Shown here: positions 17,481 through 29,254 of the stretch, piece by piece
How the letters are laid out: the number at the start of each line of letters is the position of its first letter
Position numbering within the stretch: the stretch's first letter is position 1
NCBI RefSeq assembly: GCF_022024015.1
Contig: NZ_CP091786.1
Location: 868,001 to 932,000 of the forward strand
Length of the DNA: 64,000 bases
Direction of reading: 5' to 3'
Source: Prevotella sp. E9-3
GTDB taxonomy: Bacteria > Bacteroidota > Bacteroidia > Bacteroidales > Bacteroidaceae
Position numbers and translations under genes: made by a program
The notes under the pieces: model-generated
Seen by the model: the letters and a program-made list of their open reading frames with translations, nothing else
What the model was told of the DNA's origin: nothing
The model's database searches: none

Positions 17481-20400
17481 TTAGAAATTCAGCGTTAAGC
17501 CAACAATCGTAGTAATAGGACGAGGGTACATATCACCACCGATACCGCCTGCCACCTCGGGATCAATACCGGTATAGTTGGTAATGGTCATCACGTTCTG
17601 AACTGTTGCATAGATTCGTCCGCTAATACTTGCATCCCATAGCTTGTCGAAACTATAGCCAAGCGTTACATTATCCAACTTCAGGAACGAAGCATTCTCA
17701 ACGAAGTAGTCTGAATAATACTGCTGTTCGGCAGGATTGGTGAAACCGCGGTTCACAGCGTCGTACTGGCGATTGCCTAAGAATCCTAAGGTATAGACTG
17801 AACCGGCACCAACATTCATGCCACCTGCAGCTACATTATTATATACGTAGTTGCCAAGGCTTGCACGCATCGAGAATCCTAAGTCCCAACTCTTGTACTG
17901 GAGTTTAGAAGACAGACCCATCGTTACGTCAGGAGCAGGCTTGTAGTAATAGTATTTGTCACCGCTATCAAGGAAACCGTTGCCATTACGATCTACGAAA
18001 GTGTTGGGAATAGGATCGCCATTCTGGTCGTACACCTGCTGATATACGTGGAAGGCACTTGCTGCCTGACCTACGGTATGAGCCTGTACAGTACCACCAG
18101 TTCCGGTACCGCCACCACCAGTCTCAACATAATAGTCATCGCCTTCACCACTGATCAGCTCGTCAATCTCATTCTTGTTGTAAGTGAAGTTATAGCTGAC
18201 TTCCCACTGCCAGTTCTTTGACTGGATAGGACGTACGGTGGTTGCAAACTCGAAACCAGTGTTGTGCAGCGAACCAATATTACTGGTTACTTTATTGCGG
18301 AAGTTTGAACCTGAAGCAACGAATACTGTATTAATCAGATCGGTCGTCTTACGATAGTACCAGTCTAAGTTAAACTCAATGCGGTTGTTCAGGAATGCAA
18401 AGTCCAAACCGGCATTCCAAGTGGTGGTCTTTTCCCAAGTCAGAGAAGCATTGTAAGCCTCGGGACGATAGGTAGTACCATCACCTAATACAGGATAGAG
18501 AGCGTGTGTATTTGTGTTTGGCTTGAACACAGGAATATAGGTGTAGTCACCAATACCCTCTTGCTGACCGGTAAGACCCCAGCCTAAGCGCAATTTTGCA
18601 TCACTCAGTGCATTCAGATTTCTCAGGAAAGGCTCTTCCTTCATTCGCCATGCAAGGGCTACTGAGGGGAAGTAACCCCATTGCTGATTCTTGTTGTCGC
18701 CCATCCAGTTGAATCGTGAAGAACCGTCAGCACGAAGTGTGAAGGTCAGCATGTAGCGATCCATCAGTGAGTAGTTCATACGGCCGAAGAATGAAACCAG
18801 ATAGTTTTCAGTTTCATACTGTGTTGTCTGGTCTTCTGCAGGAGCATCATATTTGCTGCCAGGATTGACAGTATTGTCAAATGGAACCATTCCGTAACCA
18901 TACCAGTCGGTTTTCTTATGGAAATGTTGCCACTCGTAACCACCCATGATGTCAAAATGATGAACCTTGGCAAAGTCTTTCATGTACTGTGCATACAATG
19001 ACAACTGAAGGTTATAGGTATCCATGGTGTTCCATCCAGTATAGCCATAGTAGTTGTTCGTAGCCGAATAGCGGCTTACGTCATTGTTCTGTTTACCAGT
19101 CGATAAGTCCATTGCCGCATTCATGTGCAGATGAAGGTCTTCAAAGCCATGAATAGAGTAGTCTGCCTCGAAATTGCCTAACAATGACTTTGAAGTGGCA
19201 CGGTCGTGTTTCTGCTTTAATAGTGCTACTGGGTTGGCTGTAGCATTGCTGTTCTTTGTGTATTTCCAGTTCGCAGCTCCATCATAGGCTGCACTGGTGT
19301 ACCACTGAGCGTATCCATCAAAATAGTCTTGATAAACAGGGTCGTCGCCAGTAATAGGCTTGGTTGGGTCCATCCACACTGCTGAACCTACAGCACCGCC
19401 ATCGGCATAACGGTTCTGTGCTAACATACCCTTACCATTGATGTTCAGTTTCAGGTGATCCTTCAATAGTGAGGGAGAGAGGTTGAAGCTACCAGTAAAA
19501 CGGGTGAAGTTAGAGGTTTTCAAAATACCGTTCTGAGTTGTAGCACCAACTGAAACACGGTAAGGCATGTTCTTCAAACCACCAGCCATTGTCAGGTTGT
19601 GCTCTGATGAAACGGCCGTACGGAAAATCTCATTCTGCCAATCTGTGTCAGCATATCGCTTGTTGCCATCTGCGTCTATATAGCCCAAAGCCTTGAAAGC
19701 ATCGCTATCTTCAGTGTAGAGATTGTGAATAAAATTAACGTAGTCTGGACCATTCAAAACATCAACGGTCTTTTTCTTAGTAGCAATAGATACGTTGCCA
19801 GTGTAGGTGAAGGTTGGCTTCTGGTTGGCACGTCCCTTCTTCGTGGTAATGATAATGACGCCGTTAGAAGCGCGGCTACCATAAATAGCTGTAGCTGAAG
19901 CATCCTTCAGTACAGTGAACGACTCGATATCGTTCGGGTTTACCATTGATAGAGGGTTAGCCAAGCCTTGCACACCATAGTTGTCCATTGCCAGACCATC
20001 GATCACAATCAGAGGGTCGTTGCTGGCATTCAGTGAAGAACCGCCACGGATACGAATCTGTGCGCCACCACCTGGGGTACCATCGCCCGGGGTTACGTTT
20101 ACACCGGCAATCTTACCGCTGATCATGTCTTGCGCATTCACATTCAGACCATGGTTCTTGTCGTCTGGCTTGATAGCTGTTACAGAACCGGTTAAGTCGC
20201 TCTTCTTAGCTCGACCATAACCAATCACGACAACGTTCTCCAATACTTGAGCATCATCCTTCAGGATAATCTCAACACTGGGGGCTGCTGCTACGCGAGC
20301 CACCTGATAGCCTACATAGCTCACTTCAAGGGTGGCTCCTTGTGCTGCCTGAATTGTGAAGTTTCCATCGAAATCACTTAATGTTCCGCCTTGCTGACCA

Positions 20401-20585
20401 ACAATGCGAACCGTTGCACCGATGATGGGCTCTCCTGTAGAATCCTTCACATTGCCTTTCACATTGATTTGTGCATAGGCACACACAGTCATGAATAACC
20501 CCATGAGAAGGGCTAGGGTCCTGACAGGAATTCTTCGCAAGCGAAGCGACAAACGTCGGTTGGTAATGTTTACCTGCTTCATCAT
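17481..20585 (-). CDS. susC: SusC-type TonB-dependent outer-membrane transporter
   Basis: The 1034-residue protein has a signal peptide ending AYAQ, then a carboxypeptidase-like regulatory domain (VKGNVKDSTGEPIIGATVRI). The TonB box region VLENVVVIGYGRAKKSDLTG is followed by a plug with SSLNASNDPLIVIDGLAMD and a 22-strand barrel ending MYPRPITTIVGLTLNF. It imports starch oligosaccharides across the outer membrane with SusD. It is the first gene of a leftward series susC-susD-SusE-like-SusF-like-GH13. The promoter box is at 20683-20690 and the LacI-type operator at 20746-20759. The start used gives a long basic leader before the hydrophobic core; a start a few codons later is possible. Confidence 0.96.
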   Translation of the reverse strand: MMKQVNITNRRLSLRLRRIPVRTLALLMGLFMTVCAYAQINVKGNVKDSTGEPIIGATVRIVGQQGGTLSDFDGNFTIQAAQGATLEVSYVGYQVARVAAAPSVEIILKDDAQVLENVVVIGYGRAKKSDLTGSVTAIKPDDKNHGLNVNAQDMISGKIAGVNVTPGDGTPGGGAQIRIRGGSSLNASNDPLIVIDGLAMDNYGVQGLANPLSMVNPNDIESFTVLKDASATAIYGSRASNGVIIITTKKGRANQKPTFTYTGNVSIATKKKTVDVLNGPDYVNFIHNLYTEDSDAFKALGYIDADGNKRYADTDWQNEIFRTAVSSEHNLTMAGGLKNMPYRVSVGATTQNGILKTSNFTRFTGSFNLSPSLLKDHLKLNINGKGMLAQNRYADGGAVGSAVWMDPTKPITGDDPVYQDYFDGYAQWYTSAAYDGAANWKYTKNSNATANPVALLKQKHDRATSKSLLGNFEADYSIHGFEDLHLHMNAAMDLSTGKQNNDVSRYSATNNYYGYTGWNTMDTYNLQLSLYAQYMKDFAKVHHFDIMGGYEWQHFHKKTDWYGYGMVPFDNTVNPGSKYDAPAEDQTTQYETENYLVSFFGRMNYSLMDRYMLTFTLRADGSSRFNWMGDNKNQQWGYFPSVALAWRMKEEPFLRNLNALSDAKLRLGWGLTGQQEGIGDYTYIPVFKPNTNTHALYPVLGDGTTYRPEAYNASLTWEKTTTWNAGLDFAFLNNRIEFNLDWYYRKTTDLINTVFVASGSNFRNKVTSNIGSLHNTGFEFATTVRPIQSKNWQWEVSYNFTYNKNEIDELISGEGDDYYVETGGGGTGTGGTVQAHTVGQAASAFHVYQQVYDQNGDPIPNTFVDRNGNGFLDSGDKYYYYKPAPDVTMGLSSKLQYKSWDLGFSMRASLGNYVYNNVAAGGMNVGAGSVYTLGFLGNRQYDAVNRGFTNPAEQQYYSDYFVENASFLKLDNVTLGYSFDKLWDASISGRIYATVQNVMTITNYTGIDPEVAGGIGGDMYPRPITTIVGLTLNF

Positions 20586-20682
20586 TTTAGGATAGTGTTA
20601 AATGTTTATGTTAGTTTAAAAAATTAATTTCTAGGCATGGTATGTCAGGCTATTGGTTAGCCCAGACTTATTAAAATCGATG

Positions 20683-20690
20683 CAAAGATA
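20683..20690 (-). promoter_or_regulatory. -7 box of the susC promoter
   Basis: Minus strand TATCTTTG, a perfect TAnnTTTG. It predicts a leader of about 90 nt before susC. Confidence 0.7.
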
Positions 20691-20745
20691 GGTCTCTTTC
20701 CAACTTTTTGTAATATTTTTAATAAAAAAACGTTATGCAAGATGA

Positions 20746-20759
20746 TGCAACCGTTTGCA
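20746..20759. promoter_or_regulatory. LacI-type operator shared by susC and the regulator gene
   Basis: TGCAACCGTTTGCA is a palindrome with one mismatched pair. Its centre is 66 bp from the susC -7 box and 65 bp from the -7 box of the divergent LacI-family gene, so it sits symmetrically between the two promoters. Confidence 0.75.
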
Positions 20760-20813
20760 ATGTGATTGTTTAATAATTATAAAGGTTATTGAATACAAAT
20801 TTGTGTTTATTAC

Positions 20814-20821
20814 TATCTTTG
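20814..20821 (+). promoter_or_regulatory. -7 box of the LacI-family regulator promoter
   Basis: TATCTTTG, 33 bp before the start codon at 20855. Confidence 0.65.
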
Positions 20822-20854
20822 CAATGTCAATAGCTTAAAACTGTAAACCCTGAG

Positions 20855-21880
20855 ATGAAAGAATCTGCTCCACTGACAATGAAAGACATAGCCCAAGCAT
20901 TGGGCATTAGTGTGGCTACTGTATCACGAGCTTTGCAAGATAATCCTCGTATTTCAAAGGAACGTCGGCAAGTGGTGCAGCAATATGCGCGTGAGCATAA
21001 TTTTACGCCGAATATGTTGGCTGAATCGCTGAGGCATAGTCGTGTGCAGCCTGTGAAAACCATTGGGGTGATTATTCCTGAACTTGTTCATTACTTTTTC
21101 TCTACGATTCTCGCTGGAATAGAGGAGGAAGCATCGGCCAGAGGCTATCGTATAATGGTTGCACAGAGTATGGAACATTATGAGCGTGAAGTGCAATTAT
21201 GCCAGTCGTTTTTTGAAAACAAGGTGTGTGGCATTATTGTTTCTCAGGCTAAAAATACTCAGGATTATAGTCATTTCCGGCGTTTGATTGATGCGGGTGT
21301 TCCTTTGGTGTTCTACGATCGCATCTGTACAGGCGTAGATGCCAGTAGGGTGGTGGTCGATGACTATATGGCTGCCTATAATGCTGTGAGCTATCTTATT
21401 CAGACTGGTTGCAGGCGTATCGCTTATTATGGCTCGCAGATGAATCTTGAAATTGCCAAGAATCGTTTCAATGGTTATAAAGATGCCTTGCTGAAACATG
21501 GTCTGCCTTTTGATGAGCATCTTACTCGTATTTGTGACAATCGTCATGATGCAGAGATGATTACCCCCGACATGTTTAACGATACTCCTTATCCCGATGC
21601 TTTCTTTGCTGTGAACGATGATACAGCTCTCGGCATTCTCTATACGGTGAAGCGAATGGGACTGCGTGTGCCGGAGGATGTCTCTATATGCGGTTTCTCT
21701 AATGGAATACGAGCTGTGTCCTGTGAACCGATGCTTACCACTATTGAACAGCATGGTAGAAAAGTGGGTGAAGAGGCTGTCGATATATTGTTGGGCCATG
21801 TTGAAGGACGAATTCCTAAGGAAAAAGTTGAAAAGCGTGTCGTTCGCACGCGCCTTATAATAAGAGGTACTACTCGATAA
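20855..21880 (+). CDS. LacI-family transcriptional regulator of the starch locus
   Basis: The 341-residue protein has an N-terminal helix-turn-helix (TMKDIAQALGISVATVSRAL, residues 8-27), a hinge helix (PNMLAESLR) and a periplasmic-binding-protein-like sensor domain starting KTIGVIIPELVHYFFSTILA. Ligand-pocket residues such as the D-R-x-C segment (VFYDRIC) and AVNDDTALG are in place. It is divergent from susC and co-directional with the MFS transporter (19 bp gap) and malQ. In Bacteroides thetaiotaomicron the sus operon uses SusR, a different type of regulator; here a LacI protein occupies that role. Matching operators at three sites suggest it senses maltose or a maltodextrin. Whether it represses or activates is not shown, although sites about 65 bp upstream of the -7 box fit activation better. 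Confidence 0.92.
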   Translation: MKESAPLTMKDIAQALGISVATVSRALQDNPRISKERRQVVQQYAREHNFTPNMLAESLRHSRVQPVKTIGVIIPELVHYFFSTILAGIEEEASARGYRIMVAQSMEHYEREVQLCQSFFENKVCGIIVSQAKNTQDYSHFRRLIDAGVPLVFYDRICTGVDASRVVVDDYMAAYNAVSYLIQTGCRRIAYYGSQMNLEIAKNRFNGYKDALLKHGLPFDEHLTRICDNRHDAEMITPDMFNDTPYPDAFFAVNDDTALGILYTVKRMGLRVPEDVSICGFSNGIRAVSCEPMLTTIEQHGRKVGEEAVDILLGHVEGRIPKEKVEKRVVRTRLIIRGTTR

Positions 21881-21899
21881 ATGTAAAAAAAAAGACGAT

Positions 21900-23222
21900 A
21901 TGAAACAAAAACCGGATTTAAGTTTTTGGAAGCTCTGGAATTTGAGCTTCGGTTTTTTTGGCGTTCAGATTGCTTATTCGCTTCAGAATGCCAATATTTC
22001 CAGAATCTTTGCCACTCTTGGGGCCGATCCGCATACTTTAAGTTTCTTTTGGGTTCTGCCGCCGCTGATGGGTATGCTTGTACAACCGATTGTGGGTACG
22101 ATGAGCGATAAGACATGGACTCGCTTCGGTCGTCGTATTCCTTATCTTTTTGTAGGCGCTGCTGCCGCTGTCTTGGTGATGTTCCTTCTGCCCAATGCTG
22201 GTTCGTTGGGCCTTACCGTCGGTGCAGCTCTTTGGTTTGGCGCCTGTGCCTTGATGCTTCTTGACACCAGTATCAACATGGCTATGCAACCGTTTAAAAT
22301 GCTTGTAGGCGATATGGTGAACGAGCAGCAGAAAGCCAAGGCTTATTCCATCCAGTCGTTTCTTTGCAATGCCGGCGGACTGGTAGGTTTTGTTTTTCCT
22401 TTCCTGTTTACTGCAGTAGGCATCGCCAATACTGCTGAGGCTGGTGTTGTTCCCGATTCGGTTATCTATTCTTTCTATATCGGAGCAATTATCCTTATTC
22501 TTTGTGTTCTTTATACCACAGCAAAAGTGAAGGAGTGGAATCCGAAAGAATATGCTGAGTATAACGAAAGCTTTACTCTCGATTCTGAAAATGAAGAGCG
22601 AAAAGAAGATAGTGCCGGATGGCTTTCATTGTTGAAGAAAGCGCCTGTTGCCTTTTGGCAGGTCGGCTTGGTGCAGTTCTTCTGCTGGGCTGCCTTCCTG
22701 TATATGTGGAACTATACCACAGGAACCATTGGTGATACTGTATGGGGAACTACCGATGTTACTTCCGAAGGATATCAGGCTGCAGGCAACTGGACCGGAA
22801 TTGTGTTTGGCGTTCAAACGCTGGGTGCTGTACTATGGGCAATGGTACTGCCACAGTTCCGCAATATGAAGATAGCCTATGCTTTCAGCCTCTTGTTGGG
22901 CGCCGTAGGCTTTATCCTTGTACCCTTCGTTACCGACCAATACCTATTGTTCGTCCCGTTCCTGCTCATTGGATGCGCATGGGCTGCTATGTTGGCTATG
23001 CCTTTTGCATTGGTCACCAATGCCTTGCAGGGCTATGGACACATGGGCGCTTATCTGGGCCTGTTCAACTGTACCATCTGTATTCCTCAGATTATTGCCG
23101 CTCTTTTAGGTGGTACCATACTCTCACTGGTTGGCAGTCATCAGTACAACATGATGTTCGTAGCTGGTGTCAGCTTGTTTATCGGCACCCTGTGTGTGTT
23201 TGCAATCAAAGCTAAGAAATAA
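21900..23222 (+). CDS. MFS transporter, maltose/sugar type (SLC45-like)
   Basis: The 440-residue protein has about 12 predicted membrane helices. The N-terminus LSFWKLWNLSFGFFGVQIAY, the QPIVGTMSDKTWTRFGRRIP loop between helices 2 and 3, and MLVGDMVNEQQKAKAY are characteristic of the SLC45/GPH-like sugar transporters found beside maltodextrin genes in Bacteroidetes. It probably moves maltose or maltodextrins across the inner membrane by cation symport. It is encoded between the LacI-family regulator and malQ with 19-bp gaps on each side, so the three form one operon. Confidence 0.88.
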   Translation: MKQKPDLSFWKLWNLSFGFFGVQIAYSLQNANISRIFATLGADPHTLSFFWVLPPLMGMLVQPIVGTMSDKTWTRFGRRIPYLFVGAAAAVLVMFLLPNAGSLGLTVGAALWFGACALMLLDTSINMAMQPFKMLVGDMVNEQQKAKAYSIQSFLCNAGGLVGFVFPFLFTAVGIANTAEAGVVPDSVIYSFYIGAIILILCVLYTTAKVKEWNPKEYAEYNESFTLDSENEERKEDSAGWLSLLKKAPVAFWQVGLVQFFCWAAFLYMWNYTTGTIGDTVWGTTDVTSEGYQAAGNWTGIVFGVQTLGAVLWAMVLPQFRNMKIAYAFSLLLGAVGFILVPFVTDQYLLFVPFLLIGCAWAAMLAMPFALVTNALQGYGHMGAYLGLFNCTICIPQIIAALLGGTILSLVGSHQYNMMFVAGVSLFIGTLCVFAIKAKK

Positions 23223-23241
23223 TAACAAACTACTATACAAT

Positions 23242-25686
23242 ATGAATATTCAGTTTAACCTTGACTATCGCACCTCTTATGGAGAGCGACTGAAACTGGT
23301 GGTCGTCGATAATGGAAAGCCGGTAGAGAACTATGAGATGACCAGCGCTGACGGAGAGCATTGGGTGCTTGAAATGACACGTTCGGCCAAGACAGGTACT
23401 TTTATTGACTATTATTATAGTGTATGTAACGACCAGCAGGAACTGCGCCACGAATGGCTTGCAGAGCCTCACCGCTTGGAATTTGCAGCCGTTCGTGGAA
23501 CTCATTACACCGTCTATGATCACTGGCTTGACATTCCCGAAGACAGTTACCTCTATTCTTCCGCCTTTACTGAGTGCGTGGCCAATCGCAAGCGTGCACT
23601 CAGTGCCGGAACTGAGTTTGCACGGACCATTCGACTGAAAGTGCGGGCTCCACAGTTGCGCGCAGGCGAGTATTTGGTGTTGGTAGGTGCTCCCGAATAT
23701 CTGGGTGCTTGGGATGTGAAACGTGCATTGCCCATGACTGAACACGAGTGTAACGAGTGGGTGGTCAGTCTGGATGCCGATCGTCTGCCCGGATGGTTTG
23801 AGTTTAAGTTCGTTGTCCGTAATATCGAGAACGAGTCTGTAGCCCTTTGGGAAAATTCCATGAACCGTTGTGTCCAACTTCCTGATATTGAGGGAAACGA
23901 GGTGGTTGTCTATGAGCTCCCCCAAGCATATTTCACTATCTATCCTTGGAAGGGAGCAGGAACGGTTGTGCCTGTGTTCTCATTGCGCAGTGAAGGTAGT
24001 TTCGGCGTGGGCGATTTCGGCGACTTGAAGCTCATGGTTGACTGGTGTGCAAAGACCCGTCAGCGTATTCTTCAGGTATTGCCCATCAACGATACCAATA
24101 TGACAGGAACTTGGCAGGATAGTTATCCATACAATAGTATCAGTATCTATGCCTTACATCCGCAATATACTGATTTACGACAACTCCCTCAGTTGAAAGA
24201 CGAGTCGCTCAGACAGCAATTCGAAGCGCTTCGAATTGAACTGAATGCCCTTCCTCAGATAGACTATGAGCGTGTGTTTAAGGCTAAGATGGACTATCTG
24301 AAAGCATTGTTCAAACAGGAATGGGCACGCGTGAAGCGTACCAAAGCCTTTAAGGATTTCTTTGAACAGAACAAGGAATGGCTTGAACCCTATGCCCAAT
24401 TCTGTGTGAATCGTGATAAATACGGTACTCCGGAATTTGCCAAGTGGGGTAGTGATGCAAAATATACCGAGCATACTGACGACAAAGCCTCTCTCGCTGC
24501 ACGTGAGTTCTGGTACTTCGTTCAGTTTAATCTTGATCAGCAGATGCGCTCAGCCCATGCGTATGCGCGTAAGAATAAGGTGATACTGAAAGGCGATATT
24601 CCTATAGGTATATCTCGTGATGGTGTTGAGGCTTGGGTTGAACCACGCTATTTCAATCTGAATGGTCAGGCTGGTGCACCACCCGATGCTTTTGCTGAGG
24701 ACGGTCAGAACTGGGGATTCCCCACTTACAACTGGGACGAAATGTTGCGTGACGGATGTCAGTGGTGGGTGCGCCGTTTCCGTAAGATGCAAGAGTATTT
24801 CGATGCATATCGTATTGATCATGTATTGGGCTTCTTCCGAATATGGGAAATCCCTATGCCCGAAAAGAGTGGATTGTATGGTCAGTTCCAACCTTCTGTA
24901 CCGATGAGTGTCGATGAGATAGAGAATCGCTGGCATCTGCCTTTCCGTCAGGAATTCTATCTCGAGGATCATAAACAGAAGAATATGTGGCATCCACGTA
25001 TCAATGCACCTAAATTAGAGGCATTCCGTAACTTGCCCGGCGATGAGCAGCAGCGGTTCTGGGATATGTACAACGACTATTTCTATCGTCGCAACAATCA
25101 ATTCTGGTATGAGGAGGCTATGAAAAAACTGCCTCGTCTTACACAGGCCACCCGTATGCTTTGCTGTGCAGAGGACTTAGGTATGGTTCCTGATTGCGTG
25201 GCTTGGGTGATGCACGATTTGCGTATTCTTTCTCTTGAGATACAGTCCATGCCGAAAGACCCCTCATTGCGTTTCGGAAAACTGAAGCGTAATCCATACC
25301 GTTCGGTCGATACCATCTCTACTCACGACATGGCTACGCTCAGACAATGGTGGGATGAAGACTGGGATCAGACACAGGCTTACTACGGCATGATGCTCCA
25401 TCGTGAAGGGCCTGCTCCTCATCCACTGCCAGGATGGTTGGCTAAGGATATTGTTTCGCGCCACCTTACCTCACCTTCTATGTTGTGTCTGGTTTCATTG
25501 CAAGACTGGATGTCAATTGACGAGGGACTCCGTTTGCCGGAGGCTGATGCAGAGCGTATCAATATTCCGGCCAATCCGCGACATTATTGGCGCTACCGTA
25601 TGCACATCAGTATCGAACAGCTTATGGCTTCCAACGAATTCAATAATACTGTTACAGAACTGATTGTGAACAGCGGTCGAAAATAA
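23242..25686 (+). CDS. malQ: 4-alpha-glucanotransferase (GH77) with two CBM20-like domains
   Basis: ATG at 23242 gives MNIQFNLDYRTSYGERLKLV (814 residues). An upstream in-frame start would overlap the transporter gene and is rejected. Two N-terminal CBM20-like domains (about 1-80 and 125-220, the second with EYLVLVGAPEYLGAWDVKRA) precede the GH77 barrel. Catalytic motifs are YRIDHVLGFFRIWEIP (nucleophile Asp), CAEDLGMVP (acid/base Glu) and ISTHDMATLRQWW (Asp). The layout matches the DPE2-type amylomaltases, larger than E. coli MalQ. It transfers glucans between maltodextrins in the cytoplasm; no signal peptide is seen. A terminator follows at 25729-25772. Confidence 0.95.
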   Translation: MNIQFNLDYRTSYGERLKLVVVDNGKPVENYEMTSADGEHWVLEMTRSAKTGTFIDYYYSVCNDQQELRHEWLAEPHRLEFAAVRGTHYTVYDHWLDIPEDSYLYSSAFTECVANRKRALSAGTEFARTIRLKVRAPQLRAGEYLVLVGAPEYLGAWDVKRALPMTEHECNEWVVSLDADRLPGWFEFKFVVRNIENESVALWENSMNRCVQLPDIEGNEVVVYELPQAYFTIYPWKGAGTVVPVFSLRSEGSFGVGDFGDLKLMVDWCAKTRQRILQVLPINDTNMTGTWQDSYPYNSISIYALHPQYTDLRQLPQLKDESLRQQFEALRIELNALPQIDYERVFKAKMDYLKALFKQEWARVKRTKAFKDFFEQNKEWLEPYAQFCVNRDKYGTPEFAKWGSDAKYTEHTDDKASLAAREFWYFVQFNLDQQMRSAHAYARKNKVILKGDIPIGISRDGVEAWVEPRYFNLNGQAGAPPDAFAEDGQNWGFPTYNWDEMLRDGCQWWVRRFRKMQEYFDAYRIDHVLGFFRIWEIPMPEKSGLYGQFQPSVPMSVDEIENRWHLPFRQEFYLEDHKQKNMWHPRINAPKLEAFRNLPGDEQQRFWDMYNDYFYRRNNQFWYEEAMKKLPRLTQATRMLCCAEDLGMVPDCVAWVMHDLRILSLEIQSMPKDPSLRFGKLKRNPYRSVDTISTHDMATLRQWWDEDWDQTQAYYGMMLHREGPAPHPLPGWLAKDIVSRHLTSPSMLCLVSLQDWMSIDEGLRLPEADAERINIPANPRHYWRYRMHISIEQLMASNEFNNTVTELIVNSGRK

Positions 25687-25728
25687 ACATACCTTTTTTA
25701 CTCTATACTATTGTTTCAAAAACACGTC

Positions 25729-25772
25729 AACTGCTCCGAGCATACACAATAAAATGTAGCTCGGAGCAGTTT
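25729..25772 (+). terminator. Terminator of the regulator-transporter-malQ operon
   Basis: AACTGCTCCGAGC and GCTCGGAGCAGTT form a 13-bp perfect stem around a 17-nt loop, 42 bp after the malQ stop. The U-run is weak. Confidence 0.7.
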
Positions 25773-25842
25773 AAAGAAACAGGTAGTAATAATTTTATTA
25801 AATATTGTAAGTAATATAAAAGTAAAAAACAACCGTAAGTAA

Positions 25843-28071
<2,229 letters not shown>

Positions 28072-28080
28072 TATGGACAT

Positions 28081-28120
28081 AAAAAATCGGAGCAATGGCA
28101 AGTTGCTCCGATTTTTTTTT
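28081..28120. terminator. Bidirectional terminator between susB and the EEP gene
   Basis: ATCGGAGCAA and TTGCTCCGAT form a stem with A6 before and T9 after, so it serves both convergent genes. Confidence 0.9.
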
Positions 28121-28145
28121 GTATCCTATTTAAAAAGCGAGTTTT

Positions 28146-29063
28146 TTATCTTTTCAGATGAACGAATACAGGATAGTGGTCAGAAGGTAGTCTTCGTTCA
28201 TACTTGCTAAAATTGATTTCTTGAGGAGCATGCTCTCCTTTCTGCGTGATAGCCGATTGGTCGGTTGCTTTCCAGTAGCAGTTGGTCAAGATGCCATAGC
28301 GGTCAACCGTCAGCTGTGGTGAAACGAACACATGGTCAATGCGGCTTTCTGTTTTCAGGTCTGAGTCGAAACTGTTGAACGTTCCATTCTCAGCAAAACG
28401 CAGACGGGCATGCTCGTAGCTGTCTTTCAGTATGCCCGATTCGGTGAAGATGGTATAAATCTCGTCGTTTTGGTCAACATTGAAGTCGCCTGTCAGTATA
28501 ACGGGATCGTTCTTTTTCTGCGTGATGGCGCGGATACGTTCTACCACCAGTTTGGCAGCCTCGCGACGTGCTACTCGTCCTACGTGATCCATGTGAAGGT
28601 TGAAAAAGTAAAAGCGTAGTTTGGTTGTGCGATCCTTGAAATGTCCCCATGTACAGATACGGGTGCAGGCGGCATCCCATCCCAAACCTGGCTTCTCTGG
28701 TGTCTCCGAAAGCCAGAAATGACCATTGTCAAGTAGTTTTATCTTCTTTGTGTCGTAGAGAATAGCCGCATATTCTCCCTTCTCCTTGCCATCATCACGA
28801 CCTACACCAATATAGTCGTAGCCATCCAATTGCTGAATCATATCATGCAATTGGCCTGCCAGTACTTCCTGAGCACCGAAAATGTCGGGATGCTCAAAGT
28901 TTAATTGTCCGCAAATCACGGGGCATCGTTGTTGCCATGAATTGCCTTTCTGGGCATCCCCTTCATTCTGATAGCGGATGTTGTAACTGCCCACGTAGAG
29001 GGATTGGGCCATACCGGATATAAACATCAGGCCCAGAGCAATGAGTAAAATAGTTCTTTTCAT
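28146..29063 (-). CDS. Secreted endonuclease/exonuclease/phosphatase family protein
   Basis: The 305-residue protein has a signal peptide (FISGMAQ). The EEP fold motifs are all present: SYNIRYQNE (Asn), DIFGAQEVL (metal-binding Glu), NLHMDHVGRVARR (His), LTGDFNVDQND (Asp and Asn), ESRIDHVF and PSDHYPVFVHL (Asp-His pair). Members cleave phosphodiester or phosphomonoester bonds and the substrate cannot be read from the sequence. It is divergent from the pullulanase gene, and the spacer between them holds a LacI-type operator, so it may be co-regulated with starch genes although its activity is not obviously related. Confidence 0.9.
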   Translation of the reverse strand: MKRTILLIALGLMFISGMAQSLYVGSYNIRYQNEGDAQKGNSWQQRCPVICGQLNFEHPDIFGAQEVLAGQLHDMIQQLDGYDYIGVGRDDGKEKGEYAAILYDTKKIKLLDNGHFWLSETPEKPGLGWDAACTRICTWGHFKDRTTKLRFYFFNLHMDHVGRVARREAAKLVVERIRAITQKKNDPVILTGDFNVDQNDEIYTIFTESGILKDSYEHARLRFAENGTFNSFDSDLKTESRIDHVFVSPQLTVDRYGILTNCYWKATDQSAITQKGEHAPQEINFSKYERRLPSDHYPVFVHLKR

Positions 29064-29149
29064 TATTACTGTAATTGTTGTAGTTTAAAGTTTGTACTCT
29101 TGATAATAACGACTATAGGTGGATGGTTATTGTGTAAATAGAGGAATAG

Positions 29150-29161
29150 CAAACGTTTGCG
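29150..29161. promoter_or_regulatory. LacI-type operator upstream of the pullulanase
   Basis: GCAAACGTTTGC is a perfect 12-bp palindrome. Its centre is 64 bp upstream of the pullulanase -7 box, matching the spacing at susC, the regulator and the amylase. Confidence 0.8.
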
Positions 29162-29215
29162 CGTTTAATAAGCTTTTCGTTTGCTGAAAGGAAATACATA
29201 TTTAATAATATTTTG

Positions 29216-29223
29216 TATCTTTG
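29216..29223 (+). promoter_or_regulatory. -7 box of the pullulanase-susA promoter
   Basis: TATCTTTG, 31 bp before the ATG at 29255. Confidence 0.7.
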
Positions 29224-29254
29224 CAGCCATAGCAAATCAATAACAATAAACCTA

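Noticed and set aside
20855..21880. SusR homologue
   Set aside because: The protein has a LacI helix-turn-helix and periplasmic-binding-like domain, not the SusR architecture.
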